Source of the DNA: Chara braunii
Lineage: Eukaryota; Streptophyta; Charophyceae; Charales; Characeae
NCBI GenBank assembly: GCA_003427395.1
Contig: BFEA01000003.1
Location: 4,239,778 to 4,283,463, forward strand
Length of the DNA stretch: 43,686 bases
Reading direction: 5' to 3'
Below the pieces are notes generated by a model that saw only the letters and a list, made by a program, of their open reading frames with translations, did not search any database and was not told the DNA's origin. How positions within the stretch are numbered: the stretch's first letter is position 1; each line of letters starts with the position of its first letter. A program made the translations under genes and the position numbers. Below, piece after piece: positions 30,698 through 40,083 of this stretch.

Positions 30698-33022
30698 GAT
30701 GATCCTTAGAGTGAGCTAGGTGATCCGGGGTGCGGAGAGGGTAGATGAGACGGCTAGGGCAGGGGAAAGTATAGCAGGGTGTAATGGGGATTCACCCTAA
30801 CGCCTGGGTTGGGAAGTTTCTCTCAGTCGTCTGCCCTGGACTCTTGGATTCGTGTTGGCAAAGTCTAGGTGTACATGTATTGATCTGGAAACTGGGGTAG
30901 CAGGCTAACCGTTGCGTGACCCTAACCCCGTACTAATTGGTAAAGGCTAGTTGCGTATTATGTGAGTCACGACGGACATATACTCTGATGTGTATATGTG
31001 TATAGGCTAGCTCCGGGGAGGGGTTTCGCAATAATGGTCCGGTAAAGTAACTTAGGTTGTAGATAGCTCAGCCATATAGGTGAAACCAGGGGGGCAATGA
31101 GTGAGTGGAGACTGGTTCGCCTATACATTAGTAGGATTAAAGCTTCTTGTATATAGAGACGGAGTTAGATACGTGCATATCTAGGTGTAGTCACAACTAT
31201 CTTATCCATCTGTACATAAGCAGGATGTAGTACTGGATGAATCTATTGTTCCCTCCTTTGGTGTGATTTAGATGGTTGTGTCCAGATGTGTGATATGTTG
31301 GCGTGTTGGGGTAGACTTGCGAGTTTTGAGCTTTTGTGTATGTTTGGGTATATTCCGAGGTACTCGTGTCTTCAAGACATGGGTTACTCAGCAGAGTGGG
31401 ACGTGAGGGTTGGGTACCTATGTTGTTTTTGAGAGAGACATATTAATTTGGTGTACATGTTGAGTTGAGACCCTATGAGGTTTGGTTTTTGTGACGATCA
31501 CTATCACTCTCACTTGTGTGGTTTTACCCTGATGAATGTTGGCTTTGCGTGAAAAATATATGAATGTGTGACCTGTTAAGCTGCCTGCTCCTCAGTATAC
31601 TCGTGCGACCTGCTCACGGGCAGCTGATGGGGCAGAGTATAAGGGGAGAAAGTGCAGTCCGTTTGTGAAACGTTGTGAGAAATTTTGAAAGATTTACGAG
31701 TCTTTGAGACTCGGGTGCTTCACCATGCCGGTTGTTGATTGCTTAAGTTGTAACGAGGACCTATAAGATGGTCTCTCAGTGATGTTTTGTTCTATAAAGA
31801 GACCCCCTTGATTTTTTTAGAAGGGGGTATTGTGTGTTATGATGAGACCCTTCAGATTTTTGGAGGAGGGGATGTTTTGTTCTATGATGAGACCCCCTTG
31901 GATTTTTGAAAAAGCGGATGGTTCTATTATTGGAGGACTCACCTTCAAAGGTGAGTAAACTGATTTATGGCATGGTAAGTTGTCTGATGAGTGATAAAGC
32001 CTGACGAAAAGGGTCATATTTGTTTGGAATGCTTGAGAAGGTCGCAATGAGTGCAGGGCGAGAGATGTCTCAGGATGGGTGGCTGCTGGCTCTGATCAGG
32101 TCAGGGGCCACGACCTTGTGGACCTAGTGGTGATTTTGTTTGTGAGCATGCAAAGGATGTCATGCCTTTATGGGAGAGTTGGTGAATGCCTTCAGACCCC
32201 TACGTAATCGCGCAGTGGGCCCGTGATTTTGTTTTGCGACGCTCCGTCTAACCACTTGTGCTAGTTCTGGGACATATTGAGGAATACCAAGCTAAACGGT
32301 AAAGGTTAGTACCTCCAGGGTGTAACCCCAGGGGATGGCTGCGAGCCGGCGCAACCTGGCTGCGAGACCGCAGGGTAAGAGTTTAAGGGGAGTTGCCCGC
32401 CCCAGGGAAATTACTCCGTGGGATAGTGAAGATTGAGGTTTTGGGGAATCTGGATTGAATGCTTATCAGGAGATAACATATCGTTGCGTAACCAACGAGG
32501 GTACTGCCGCTAAAATAACAATGCGGTGGGCCGTAGTCCTTGTCCGATCAGCCAGACTATGGTGGGCCAAGATAGAGACCTAGCCTTTCTGTACTAGACT
32601 ACAAAAAGAGCTGAGTGAATATTAAGTATACATATATACGTATGTGTATTTGATTGCGAGAATTTTTTTGAGAAGGAAGACCAGAGTGCATTCGAAGGTC
32701 TCGGTAAGGGCCCGCGTCGCTAGTTTTTGCCAGGACTAGGGGCACCCAACGAGAAGCCGAAGGTTGTCTAGGAGCGGGGGAAAAGGACGATTGGGAAGGT
32801 CTTTGGAACTTATGCTGTCAGCATCCTAATGCCCGGGCGGAAAGGACCTGGGTTACAAGCCTGACATTATATAGTTGCAGAGACATGGTTTGATGGAGGC
32901 CTCCACCCTGAGTCTGTCGGCTACTCGGATTGGTCCCTCCTTTCGTCAGCATCTTGGGTAATCCGATAGCTTTTCGATTTTTGCGAAGCGACGGGGACAT
33001 CGCTTAATATGGTCCGGTAAGT
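30698..33022 (+). other. Non-coding 3' internal region of the LTR element
   Basis: 2.3 kb where pol would be expected, without an open frame longer than about 76 codons and with no RT (YxDD), integrase or RNase H motif seen. A ~50-bp tandem repeat lies at 31789-31925. The purine-rich tract expected before the 3' LTR is weak (GCGAAGCGACGGGGACA at about 32982). Confidence 0.55.
31789..31925 (+). repeat. ~52-bp tandem repeat with hairpin
   Basis: Three diverged units contain (TTCTATRA)-GAGACCCYTT-GATTTTT-GGRGGGG. In the first, ACCCCCTT and AAGGGGGT form a perfect 8-bp stem around an 11-base loop. The stem is progressively lost in units 2 and 3. Confidence 0.6.
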
Positions 33023-36000
33023 TGTCGACGCGAGTACCCTTACAAGGGTATCCGCCCTTGTTTTTGCAAATGACACGAAGTCAGTCTGGATTAAAAGTTT
33101 GAGTATACCGCGCGAGCCGCGACAGTCTCTGTTGTTTATGCGGCTGATGGTTGACTAGAATAAAGAGTGTATGGGCGCGCGGATTTGAGGCGCGCGTGAT
33201 CCTTTTAGCTGTCGATGATTGAGGAACCCGCGCAACCGCCGGCCGAAATTTTTTCTGATTGAATAGGGATTAAAAAGATTATGTCTCGTTGACTGATGTG
33301 CTTGTCTGTGACCTGTGCGTACGTGTGGAGGACGGCATCGACGACAATATGACTTCTGAAGGTGTTTCGGTAGTCTGGCGCGTCGCACAGTGTCTGTTCC
33401 TTTGGGCGTCCGCCAACGCTAGACCCAGACTTGGGCCTAGCGCTATTTAGTTACGGTGTCGGACTTTCGTAAGAGAGATTCAAGGATCGAGGAGAAGCGG
33501 CGATGGCGCGGGAACATCGGGGTGGCGCAAAGGGCTCGACGGGGCCATCCCCCTTGGTTTTGCCATCAGCGGCATCAGGACGAAGCCGACAGTCGTTTCT
33601 TCGAGTTTGTTTTTTTATTATTAATGGTTCTTGTCATCATTTGACTTTATGGTTTGACCTCTCATAAGTTAGGCACGACACCGACCGCGGTTGGCCGTCG
33701 CGGCAGTCGGCGACTTTGAGCGCGCTTTTCTTTTTGATTGACCTGCAGGTTCTTATGTGTTTGAGAAGCTGGCGATTTCTTCCCTACCTTACTGTCTTGA
33801 AAACATGGGCCGGGGAGCTCAACGTGCATGCGAGTTGGTGGGTGATTAGTCCGCGAGGTGAAAGAGACCTGGGCGGTGCGGGCCTTTTGTGGGCGTGCCA
33901 CCCGCCTGCCGCAAGCCTGCCATGAGAATTTTCGAGTGTGAGTATGCCTGCTGGACCCTGCCGGGATGGTGAGTTATGCTTAGGCAGGGGCCCCAGAGGC
34001 ACCAGGGTGGAGGCCGTGGTGGAGGGTTGTCCACTGGAAGTCCTTTCCACTTCGGTCTTCGAAGTTCTCAGTGGGATATTTGTTACTACCGCCGAGAGCC
34101 GCGACGGGCCCAGTCCGCAGAGGCCTACCCGAGCTTTGCAGCAGGCTGCGCCGCGACCGACTGTCTGCGTAAGGGCTGGCTATTGGAAGCCCGAGGCGGT
34201 AGTGGGTTCTGCTTGAACAGAACGAGGGGGAGTGGCCGTGGCGGAGCTGGCCCATACAAGCCGATCGCTGGACTTGGGCATAGAGGCGACAGACAAATCG
34301 GCCTTCCGATACTCAGCCACTTTCAGACTATCGCCCACGGACTGTGCTGGGCGTTGCGGGGCCAATGGCATATCGCCTGGGCAGCGGGTCCAAACGTTAC
34401 ACGTTAGGCAGCCATAGGCGGAGCGGGGGAAAGAGGGCCGGCTAGGAAAACAGCACAGGGGGAGAAGGTGAAAGCAGAGTGAACCCGGACGCAGGTCGCG
34501 CCGGGTGTGCATGGGAGAAGGGGGCGAAGGGCTGGTTGGCCCGTCCCGTAGTTGGGTCCGCCCGACTGCTGCCTGTTGCGGTGGCCAAGAGGCGCCCACC
34601 GGCTTTAAGTCCTTCGGGACATCCGTTAAAATTGGAACGATACAGATAAGATTAGCATGGCCCCTGCGCAAGGATAACGCGCATAAATCGGGGCGGGGTC
34701 CGACGGCCAAACACTTCTCTGATCCTTGACACTTACGTGCCGTCGGACCGGCACTGCGCGGTATCGGGGGACAATCAGAGTTGTCGTTGATATTTTGCCT
34801 TTCTTTCTGCTGTGCGTGTCGGTCGAACCGACGAGGGACAACGCTACGAGAAGGCGGAGTAGGCCTGCCCCAACGGAGGAACGAGGAGTGAACCTGGACG
34901 CGGGCCGTGCCAGGTGCTTGCAAAGTGAACGAAGCCATGGCGGAGCTCAGAAGGAGCATGGCGGAGCAGGGAGAGGAGTTCTCGCCCGATCCGTGATGGA
35001 ATCGGGCGAAACAAAAGTCGAGGCTGGGGTTTCTGGCTATGGCGAGCCTGATCGTGTGGCTGGAAGGGCATGGGAATTAGCAAATCGCGAGTTAGTTGAA
35101 GGAGGGAAAACGCGAAGATGGTGGTGGGGGATATGCGAGGAATGCGAAAGAAAGAGAGTGTTTAGTTCAATCGATTCCCAACGGAATCGGGCGGGAGAAA
35201 TGGTTATTCAGTACCTTGAGGATGGGCGAAACTAACTCTGAAGTTAGTTCTAACTAAAAGTTAGTAAGACTAGTGTAAGTAGAGAAATGGGCTGCGCGAG
35301 CCATGGCGGAAGGAGGGAATGATGAGAGGGTAGAAAGCTTGATCTTGGCTGTTTCTTGATGGGAACGGGTACAGGAGGACTCTAACTAAGGGTTTTTCGA
35401 GATTGCGATCCCGATTTTGTAGTTAGTCCGGGTAGTAAGTTAGTAAAATAGAAGCTAGATGAGAAGGCTGGTGCGTGGAGACGCCGGGAAAGGTGGATAT
35501 GGCGGGAGTAAAAGATCGAGACATTACTTGAGTCTTAATGAAATCGAGGGAGGGGAGATTCGTTCCCGGGGTTTTGAGTCCGGGCGAATCGATTAGTAGT
35601 GTTAGATTTCGGAGTAAGTAAGAGGAGTGATTAATAGAGGGGTTAAGAGCTGCGCGGTATGAAGGTGATGATTAGTAGGGAGAGGGACTCCAAGATGGCG
35701 ACGTATTCTTCCATGATCAAGTGCAGATTCATTCGATTTTGCTAAGTTTATACCACGGGAATAGCATGAAGACAACGTGAGGCTAATCGTGCAGCTGGAA
35801 ACTCGTCGTGTGATCGGCGTCGGAGAAGGAGCCGGACAAGCCGTGTGCAGACGGGGTTGCTACGAACTAAGTTATTGCATGAGTGCGAGAGAGGAGTGGG
35901 CAACGGGCAGAAAAGAGATACGCACATATCCTGTCGTAGGGGCACGCGAGAGGTATGGCTGGCGCACTCGGTCAGAGCGGCCTATTGGAAGCTCCATTGT

Positions 36001-36093
36001 ATCATTTCCATGACGAGGTGGTCCAACTCCTGCGTGACGCGGCCGGGAGGGTCCCGCGATGCCCCGTGCGGTGCCGGACCAATGCGCTCAACA
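33023..36093 (+). mobile_element. 3' LTR (copy B) of the 12.2-kb LTR retroelement
   Basis: It starts TGTCGACGCG and ends GCGCTCAACA, 3071 bp, colinear with copy A. Differences include an 18-bp stretch (about 35508-35525) absent from copy A and scattered substitutions. It contains the second U6-like segment. The flanks outside the element (GCCGT before A, CCATG after B) do not match, so no target-site duplication is visible. A 259-codon minus-strand frame (34959-34180) crosses the antisense of U6 and is broken in copy A, so it is not annotated. Confidence 0.8.
34609..34707 (+). ncRNA. U6 snRNA-like segment in LTR copy B
   Basis: A complete U6-like sequence without gap. The 5' hairpin is better conserved than in copy A: GTCC-TTCG-GGAC is a perfect stem. 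Downstream it is essentially identical to copy A, including ACAGATA in place of ACAGAGA and AAGGATAACGCGC in place of the usual AAGGATGACACGC. No T-run terminator follows. Retention of the whole ~99-nt unit in both LTRs shows it was in the element before the last insertion. Confidence 0.8.
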
Positions 36094-36491
36094 CCATGCA
36101 ATCCCTCACTACCCACACGGACACTATCTACCAGTCCAGATAAAATCCCTCTAGCCTTCTGCTCACAGCGCCAAAACTCGTGCACCAAACCATGAAAATA
36201 GGTTGCGGACCTCACCGAGTGCAAATAATAAATGTGTCCAATAGCCTCAATACTCGTCGTCCCTGGCGCCCGCGTGCGCTGAGCATCCAGTTGATATGTC
36301 TCAACCGCATACGCCCATAAGTGCACGTTTAGTCCCAGCCGTGTCGATCTCCAAGCGGAATGGAGCCCGGGCTCAGCCACGCTCTTGAGCGGTAGTTCGA
36401 ACTCTAGCACGTCGGGCTCCACCGTCTCAGGAGGCCTAAGCCATCTGGCACTGGCGATTGCGAGCTCCACTCTACCAGCTTGCTCTACCAT
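36094..36491 (-). pseudogene. R-family ORF copy R2, 3'-truncated by the LTR element
   Basis: A minus frame beginning near 36491 and open until it enters the LTR at 36093. The N-terminal WLRPPETVEPDVLEFELPL aligns with R4b, and the later IEAIGHIYYLHSVRSATYFHGLVHEFWRCEQKA segment aligns with the C-terminal helices of R3 and R4b. The Pro/Gly-Gly signature itself is not evident, suggesting an internal deletion or a divergent subfamily. The LTR insertion cuts the copy, and R3 on the far side is a different unit, so the two stumps do not simply join into one gene. Confidence 0.55.
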
Positions 36492-36576
36492 CGAACAGCC
36501 TATAGCTACCGCTCGACGCCAATCACTGCTCTCTCTCAGTCTCTACACCTAGCACGTCTCGTCTGCGTGCTGCCTC

Positions 36577-37553
36577 CTAAGTCCGGACAACAACCCCTAT
36601 CCTAGGAAAGTGGGCGTCAGTGGTGTCAATCTCCTCCTCCGAGTCAGAACTCTCGCTCTCGGAGTCAACCCAATCGGGCTCCCAAGCCCCCTCCTCGTTG
36701 TCTCTGCCCCACCCCTCGTCGTCGAACTCGTCCTCGACGCGGTACGGGGCCTGACCTATGGCCTGATAATACTGTGTCAGCTGGTGGCTGTATATCAGAG
36801 GTCGTCCGGCGTCCTCGCTCCACCAGCCACCCAGTCGTTTGAGAAGAGACTCCCTATAGAGGTCACGTACTCGGGGCCTGCTCGGAGCTCTCGGTCCAAC
36901 CAGTCCCAGACGCACAGAGCCTGAGGCCAGTCGTCGTCCACCGAGCGGATCAGCTCAATAAGCTGGACCCTCTTGTCCATCCAACGAAGTCCCCCGGTCG
37001 CAAGGAAATAGTACAGGTAGACGAGGTCCCAATACCCCCTGGCAAGGACCTCAAGCTCTCGAAACGCTAAGTACGCCTCGACTACCCCACCTATGCCCCC
37101 AAAGATAGAGTCTACAATACAACCGGGTATTATCGCCCTCAGACATGTGCTGCCGTATAGGAAAAATTGGTCTCGAGCTATCACAAGTTCGCTCCCTATA
37201 CTGAGAGGAGGTCGCCCGTGGAATAACGTCCACTCGTAGCGCGCGTCGTCCACTCGAAACGCGGCGACCTCGTCCCGCAGACATCGTAGGGCCCTGCCGA
37301 TCGCGTCGCTCACACCCGTCGTCACAAAACTGAAGGCAGCCTCTTTGGCCGCGTCCTGCCCTAAGTACAGATAACCTCTCACAAGGCCCCTCTCCTGACC
37401 AGGTCTGACCTCCCTATGAGTCCAAAGCCATGTGCCGGGGGATAAGACGACGGATCTCAACCCAAACTGTCTGACGATGTGATCTCCACCCCAGGCAGGG
37501 ATCGTAAGCTCAACTAGATCTCCCTCTAACAGCTCGGCGGCTCTACGTCCCAG
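36577..37553 (-). pseudogene. R-family ORF copy R1, longest copy, one frameshift
   Basis: A minus frame open from after a TAG near 37554. It reads EGDLVELTIPAW, GTWLWTHREV, ARYEWTLFHGRPP and the signature IPGCIVDSIFGG (about 37135-37097), then LVYLYYFLATGG and KRVQLIELIRSV. It shifts frame near 36820 and continues as LIYSHQLTQYYQ...VEDEFDDEGW with a Ser/Glu/Asp-rich tail (SESESSDSEEEID), ending at 36577. The shift point is supported by alignment with R3. The intact protein would be about 320 residues, with a beta-rich N half, a possibly helical C half and an acidic tail. No ATG is in the opening frame; an ATG in another frame (MWPFAPIEVYEAS, near 37600) suggests a second frameshift. No known domain; function unknown. 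Confidence 0.65.
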
Positions 37554-37685
37554 GCGTGACTAGCCTCGTAGACCTCGATCGGCGCAAACGGCCACATCCG
37601 ACTGAATACCCAAAAGATAATAGAGGGACGTAGCTAGAGAGAGCGAGAAAGGAAATATAGATGCAGCAAAATCCTAAAAACAATT

Positions 37686-37727
37686 TCGACAGCGCTTCGC
37701 CTCCCTTCGTTGGGAGCCCCGATGAAA
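37686..37727. repeat. Palindromic leader block, copy 1
   Basis: CGACAGCGCTTCGCCTCCC, then TTCGTTGGGAGCCCCG, with CTCCC/GGGAG arms. Related to blocks at 38441 and 38635. Confidence 0.55.
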
Positions 37728-37813
37728 CGCTACCGATCTGACCCTAGTCTATCCCTAGAGTGCCCTAGAGTACTATGGCACCGAAAACCGGCCCCGAACG
37801 GGCCAAAAAGGCC

Positions 37814-37863
37814 CTATATAAAAGTTCCCTCGAATACCAAGCATGTGCTCTTTTCGAGGGAAC
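37814..37863 (+). promoter_or_regulatory. TATA-like box plus 11-bp hairpin
   Basis: CTATATAAAAG (37814-37824) is a good TATA box on the plus strand. It is overlapped by a perfect 11-bp inverted repeat, GTTCCCTCGAA (37824-37834) and TTCGAGGGAAC (37853-37863), with an 18-base loop, placed where transcription would start. Orientation is opposite to the R ORFs. Promoter function is inference. Confidence 0.45.
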
Positions 37864-38440
37864 CCAGTCTGCTGCACCCTTGGCCAGCCCTCCGGGGTAC
37901 AGATACCGCTTTCTAATTAAGAATCAAATTTGAATACCCTTCACCCTCTTTCTACCATTTTCTACGCTATTTTGATATTTTTATGGAATTTTACTAAATT
38001 TAAATTTTCTAGAATTACTCTTAACCTAGAGAAACACACTGGCTCACCTCCAGAGTCTAGGAGTACGCTGGGTTACCCCTAGAGAGTGGGGCGGCTAACC
38101 TGTTTCTCTCCCCGGCACTTTGTCCCTATTTATTTTTATTTATGGCAAATAAAGTCCAAATAAATAATTTTAAATATGAAAAAATACCTGTGACAGTACC
38201 CACCCCTCAAGAAGAGGTCAGGGAACCACCTTTTCATTTCGGCAGTCCGATTTCTCTTTCCTTTTCCTATCTAGGAAATTTTCTTATATTTTCTTATATT
38301 TAATTCAAATAAAACGTGTTCTTTAAAGATATTCTCCGTTACCTATTTTACATATATTAAGGTCCTTTATATTTATCACCTTGCAAAATTTCACGATTTA
38401 CAGAGAATCCTATGAATTGTGACGAAATTTCAAAAAAAAA

Positions 38441-38482
38441 TCGGCAACACTTCGCCTCCCCCCATTGGGATGGGGTTCGGGC
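38441..38482. repeat. Palindromic leader block, copy 2
   Basis: CGGCAACACTTCGCCTCC, then CCCCATTGGGATGGGGTTCG, with CCCCA/TGGGG arms, preceded by an A9 run. Same orientation as copies 1 and 3. Confidence 0.6.
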
Positions 38483-38634
38483 GAAGCCCACAACAAAAAC
38501 CACCAGAGAAAGAAATATCCAAGGAATATAAAAAAAAAAAAAAAACAGCTCTCTAATTTATACCGAATTTTTAACGATTTTAAATAATTAATTTGAAAAT
38601 AATTCAAAAAAAGTAAAAAAATTCCGAGAATGTT

Positions 38635-38675
38635 TCGGCAGCAATTTCCCTTCCCCCATGGGAATGGGGTTCGGG
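38635..38675. repeat. Palindromic leader block, copy 3
   Basis: CGGCAGCAATTTCCCTTCC, then CCCATGGGAATGGGGTTCGG, with a CCCATGGG palindrome, preceded by A-rich sequence as in copy 2. Confidence 0.6.
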
Positions 38676-38870
38676 ATAATTGTCCCTAAATCCGTTGTCC
38701 GAAAGAGCTGGAAAAACACTTTTTAAACAATGTAGAATGAAAAATTGTTATTTTTATTAATTTTTAATATTTTTATCAATAAAATATTTTAAATTTGGGA
38801 AAAATACAGGATTTTAAGTTTTCGCATGTATATAGTTTCACTATAATTTACGGGGTTGTATTCGCCTCCT

Positions 38871-38937
38871 AAACCCCTAATTAGGGTTTCGCCTAACTAG
38901 GGTTTCTCCTAGTTAGGGTTTCTCTAATTAGGGTTTT
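38871..38937 (+). promoter_or_regulatory. Telo-box cluster
   Basis: Four TAGGGTTT motifs start at 38882, 38898, 38914 and 38929 (15-16 bp apart), preceded by AAACCCCTAA so that the first forms a near-palindrome. In plants AGGGTTT/AAACCCT telo-boxes occur in promoters and 5' UTRs of translation-related genes and bind Myb/TRB-type proteins. Here they may serve a retroelement or a nearby unrecognised gene, or be a small telomere-like tandem repeat. Confidence 0.55.
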
Positions 38938-39583
38938 AGTTACTTGTGCGCGCTCGCGCGCTCACCACAAACCCCCGATTATCGTAGAAAAGTTTTTGTT
39001 GAGCTTCTTTAGACTCCAAAAGAAAATCTATCGGATCACTTTGAACGAATTTTTCTCTCTTTTAATTTTTACAAAAAAAATAAAAATAAAAAAATTTCCA
39101 TTAATTTTCTCCTTTTTCTTTTCTGTTAGGGGTTACCGCTCGCTCAAACGGCGACCGTTTTTTTTTTTTTCCCGACTAAGGTCTCAAAATGTTGGGAAAA
39201 ATATAAGAAACAACTTTGGTCCGGGCGGTATCCGCCAAATTCTGCTTCCTTTTCTCGCAAAATAAATAAAACCAAAATTTATTATTTCGAAATTAAATTT
39301 AGAAAATTATAAAAAATTCAATATATTTTTTTTTCACCATTAGAATTTTTCGAAAAACGTATCAAAAGGTTCGCCTCGATGAGAGGATGAACTTTACTCC
39401 CGGTGATGTTCGCGCGAAAGCACGCAGATTTGAAAATATTTAAAAAAAAACGAAATTTAAAATTAATAAAAATTTAAAAAAATCAACTAATCAAACTGTT
39501 CGGATCTTAATTACCTCCAAGCTAATTAGCCAGGGCACCCCCGTTGATTGGGGAAGGTCGTGGCCTTGGGGGTGCTATCCCCT

Positions 39584-39600
39584 CCCCGGCAACAGCGCCA
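39584..39600 (-). promoter_or_regulatory. Primer-binding site of a minus-strand LTR element
   Basis: On the minus strand TGGCGCTGTTGCCGGGG matches the tRNA-Asp type plant primer-binding site at 16 of 17 positions. It is preceded by ...CTCACAACTT, i.e. a CA end plus a short spacer. This marks the start of a second element running leftwards, into which the 12.2-kb element is nested. Confidence 0.8.
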
Positions 39601-39911
39601 AAGTTGTGAGGAAACTCGGGGAGGGGCTCCTACTGTTCGCCGAAGCCAAGGGCTACGACGCCTGTCACTCGCCGCGCCCGCTTCAGAGGTCCTCAGGGAC
39701 CAGCAGGATGGCAAGGGTCATAAGGACTGTCTCGCCCCCCCTTTCTTGGGAACGATAGAGGCCACAATATTCCCGAGCCGAAACAAGACTCGTCTCACAC
39801 CAAACCAAGTGGGTGATCGTACTTCAGAAGAACAATCGATTCACAACAATCACCAAGGATAATAATAAGCCAAAGTAAGGCCCGATTCACGCTGAAGCAA
39901 GAGCATCCATG

Positions 39912-40083
39912 AATCAAAATAAATCTCAACTCATACAGTCGGCGAGAGTATACACAAGTCCCAAGCATAACTTAATTCAGACTGAACAGAGAGAACAACC
40001 GCAAATCAGAATGAAGCTCAGCTCATACAGTCCGCGACAATATACACAAGTTCTAAGCGAAGCTGGATTCACACTCAAGAGCT
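39912..40083 (+). repeat. 92-bp tandem duplication
   Basis: AATCAAAATAAATCTCAACT at 39912 and AATCAGAATGAAGCTCAGCT at 40004 start two copies that continue with CATACAGTCSGCGA and TATACACAAGT. A diverged third copy may precede 39912. Confidence 0.75.

Larger units (their letters stand above)
37554..39583 (-). other. AT-rich leader region of the outer element
   Basis: About 2 kb with no credible ORF. It contains three related palindromic blocks, a TATA-like box with an adjacent hairpin on the plus strand, and a telo-box cluster (listed separately). A/T homopolymers are frequent. On the minus strand it lies between the primer-binding site and R1, the position of a retroelement leader. Confidence 0.5.

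Noticed and set aside
30698-33022. pol gene of the LTR element
   Set aside because: No frame of useful length and no YxDD, integrase or RNase H motif could be seen on either strand.
34609-34707. Functional U6 gene
   Set aside because: The ACAGAGA box is changed to ACAGATA, no T-run terminator follows, and no canonical upstream element plus TATA at -30 is visible.
34180-34959. 259-codon minus-strand frame in LTR B
   Set aside because: It runs antisense through U6, is broken in LTR A, and has no motif; GC-rich chance frame.
34726-35235. 169-codon plus-strand frame in LTR B
   Set aside because: The equivalent frame in LTR A stops early at 26043, and the difference pattern shows no sign of coding constraint.
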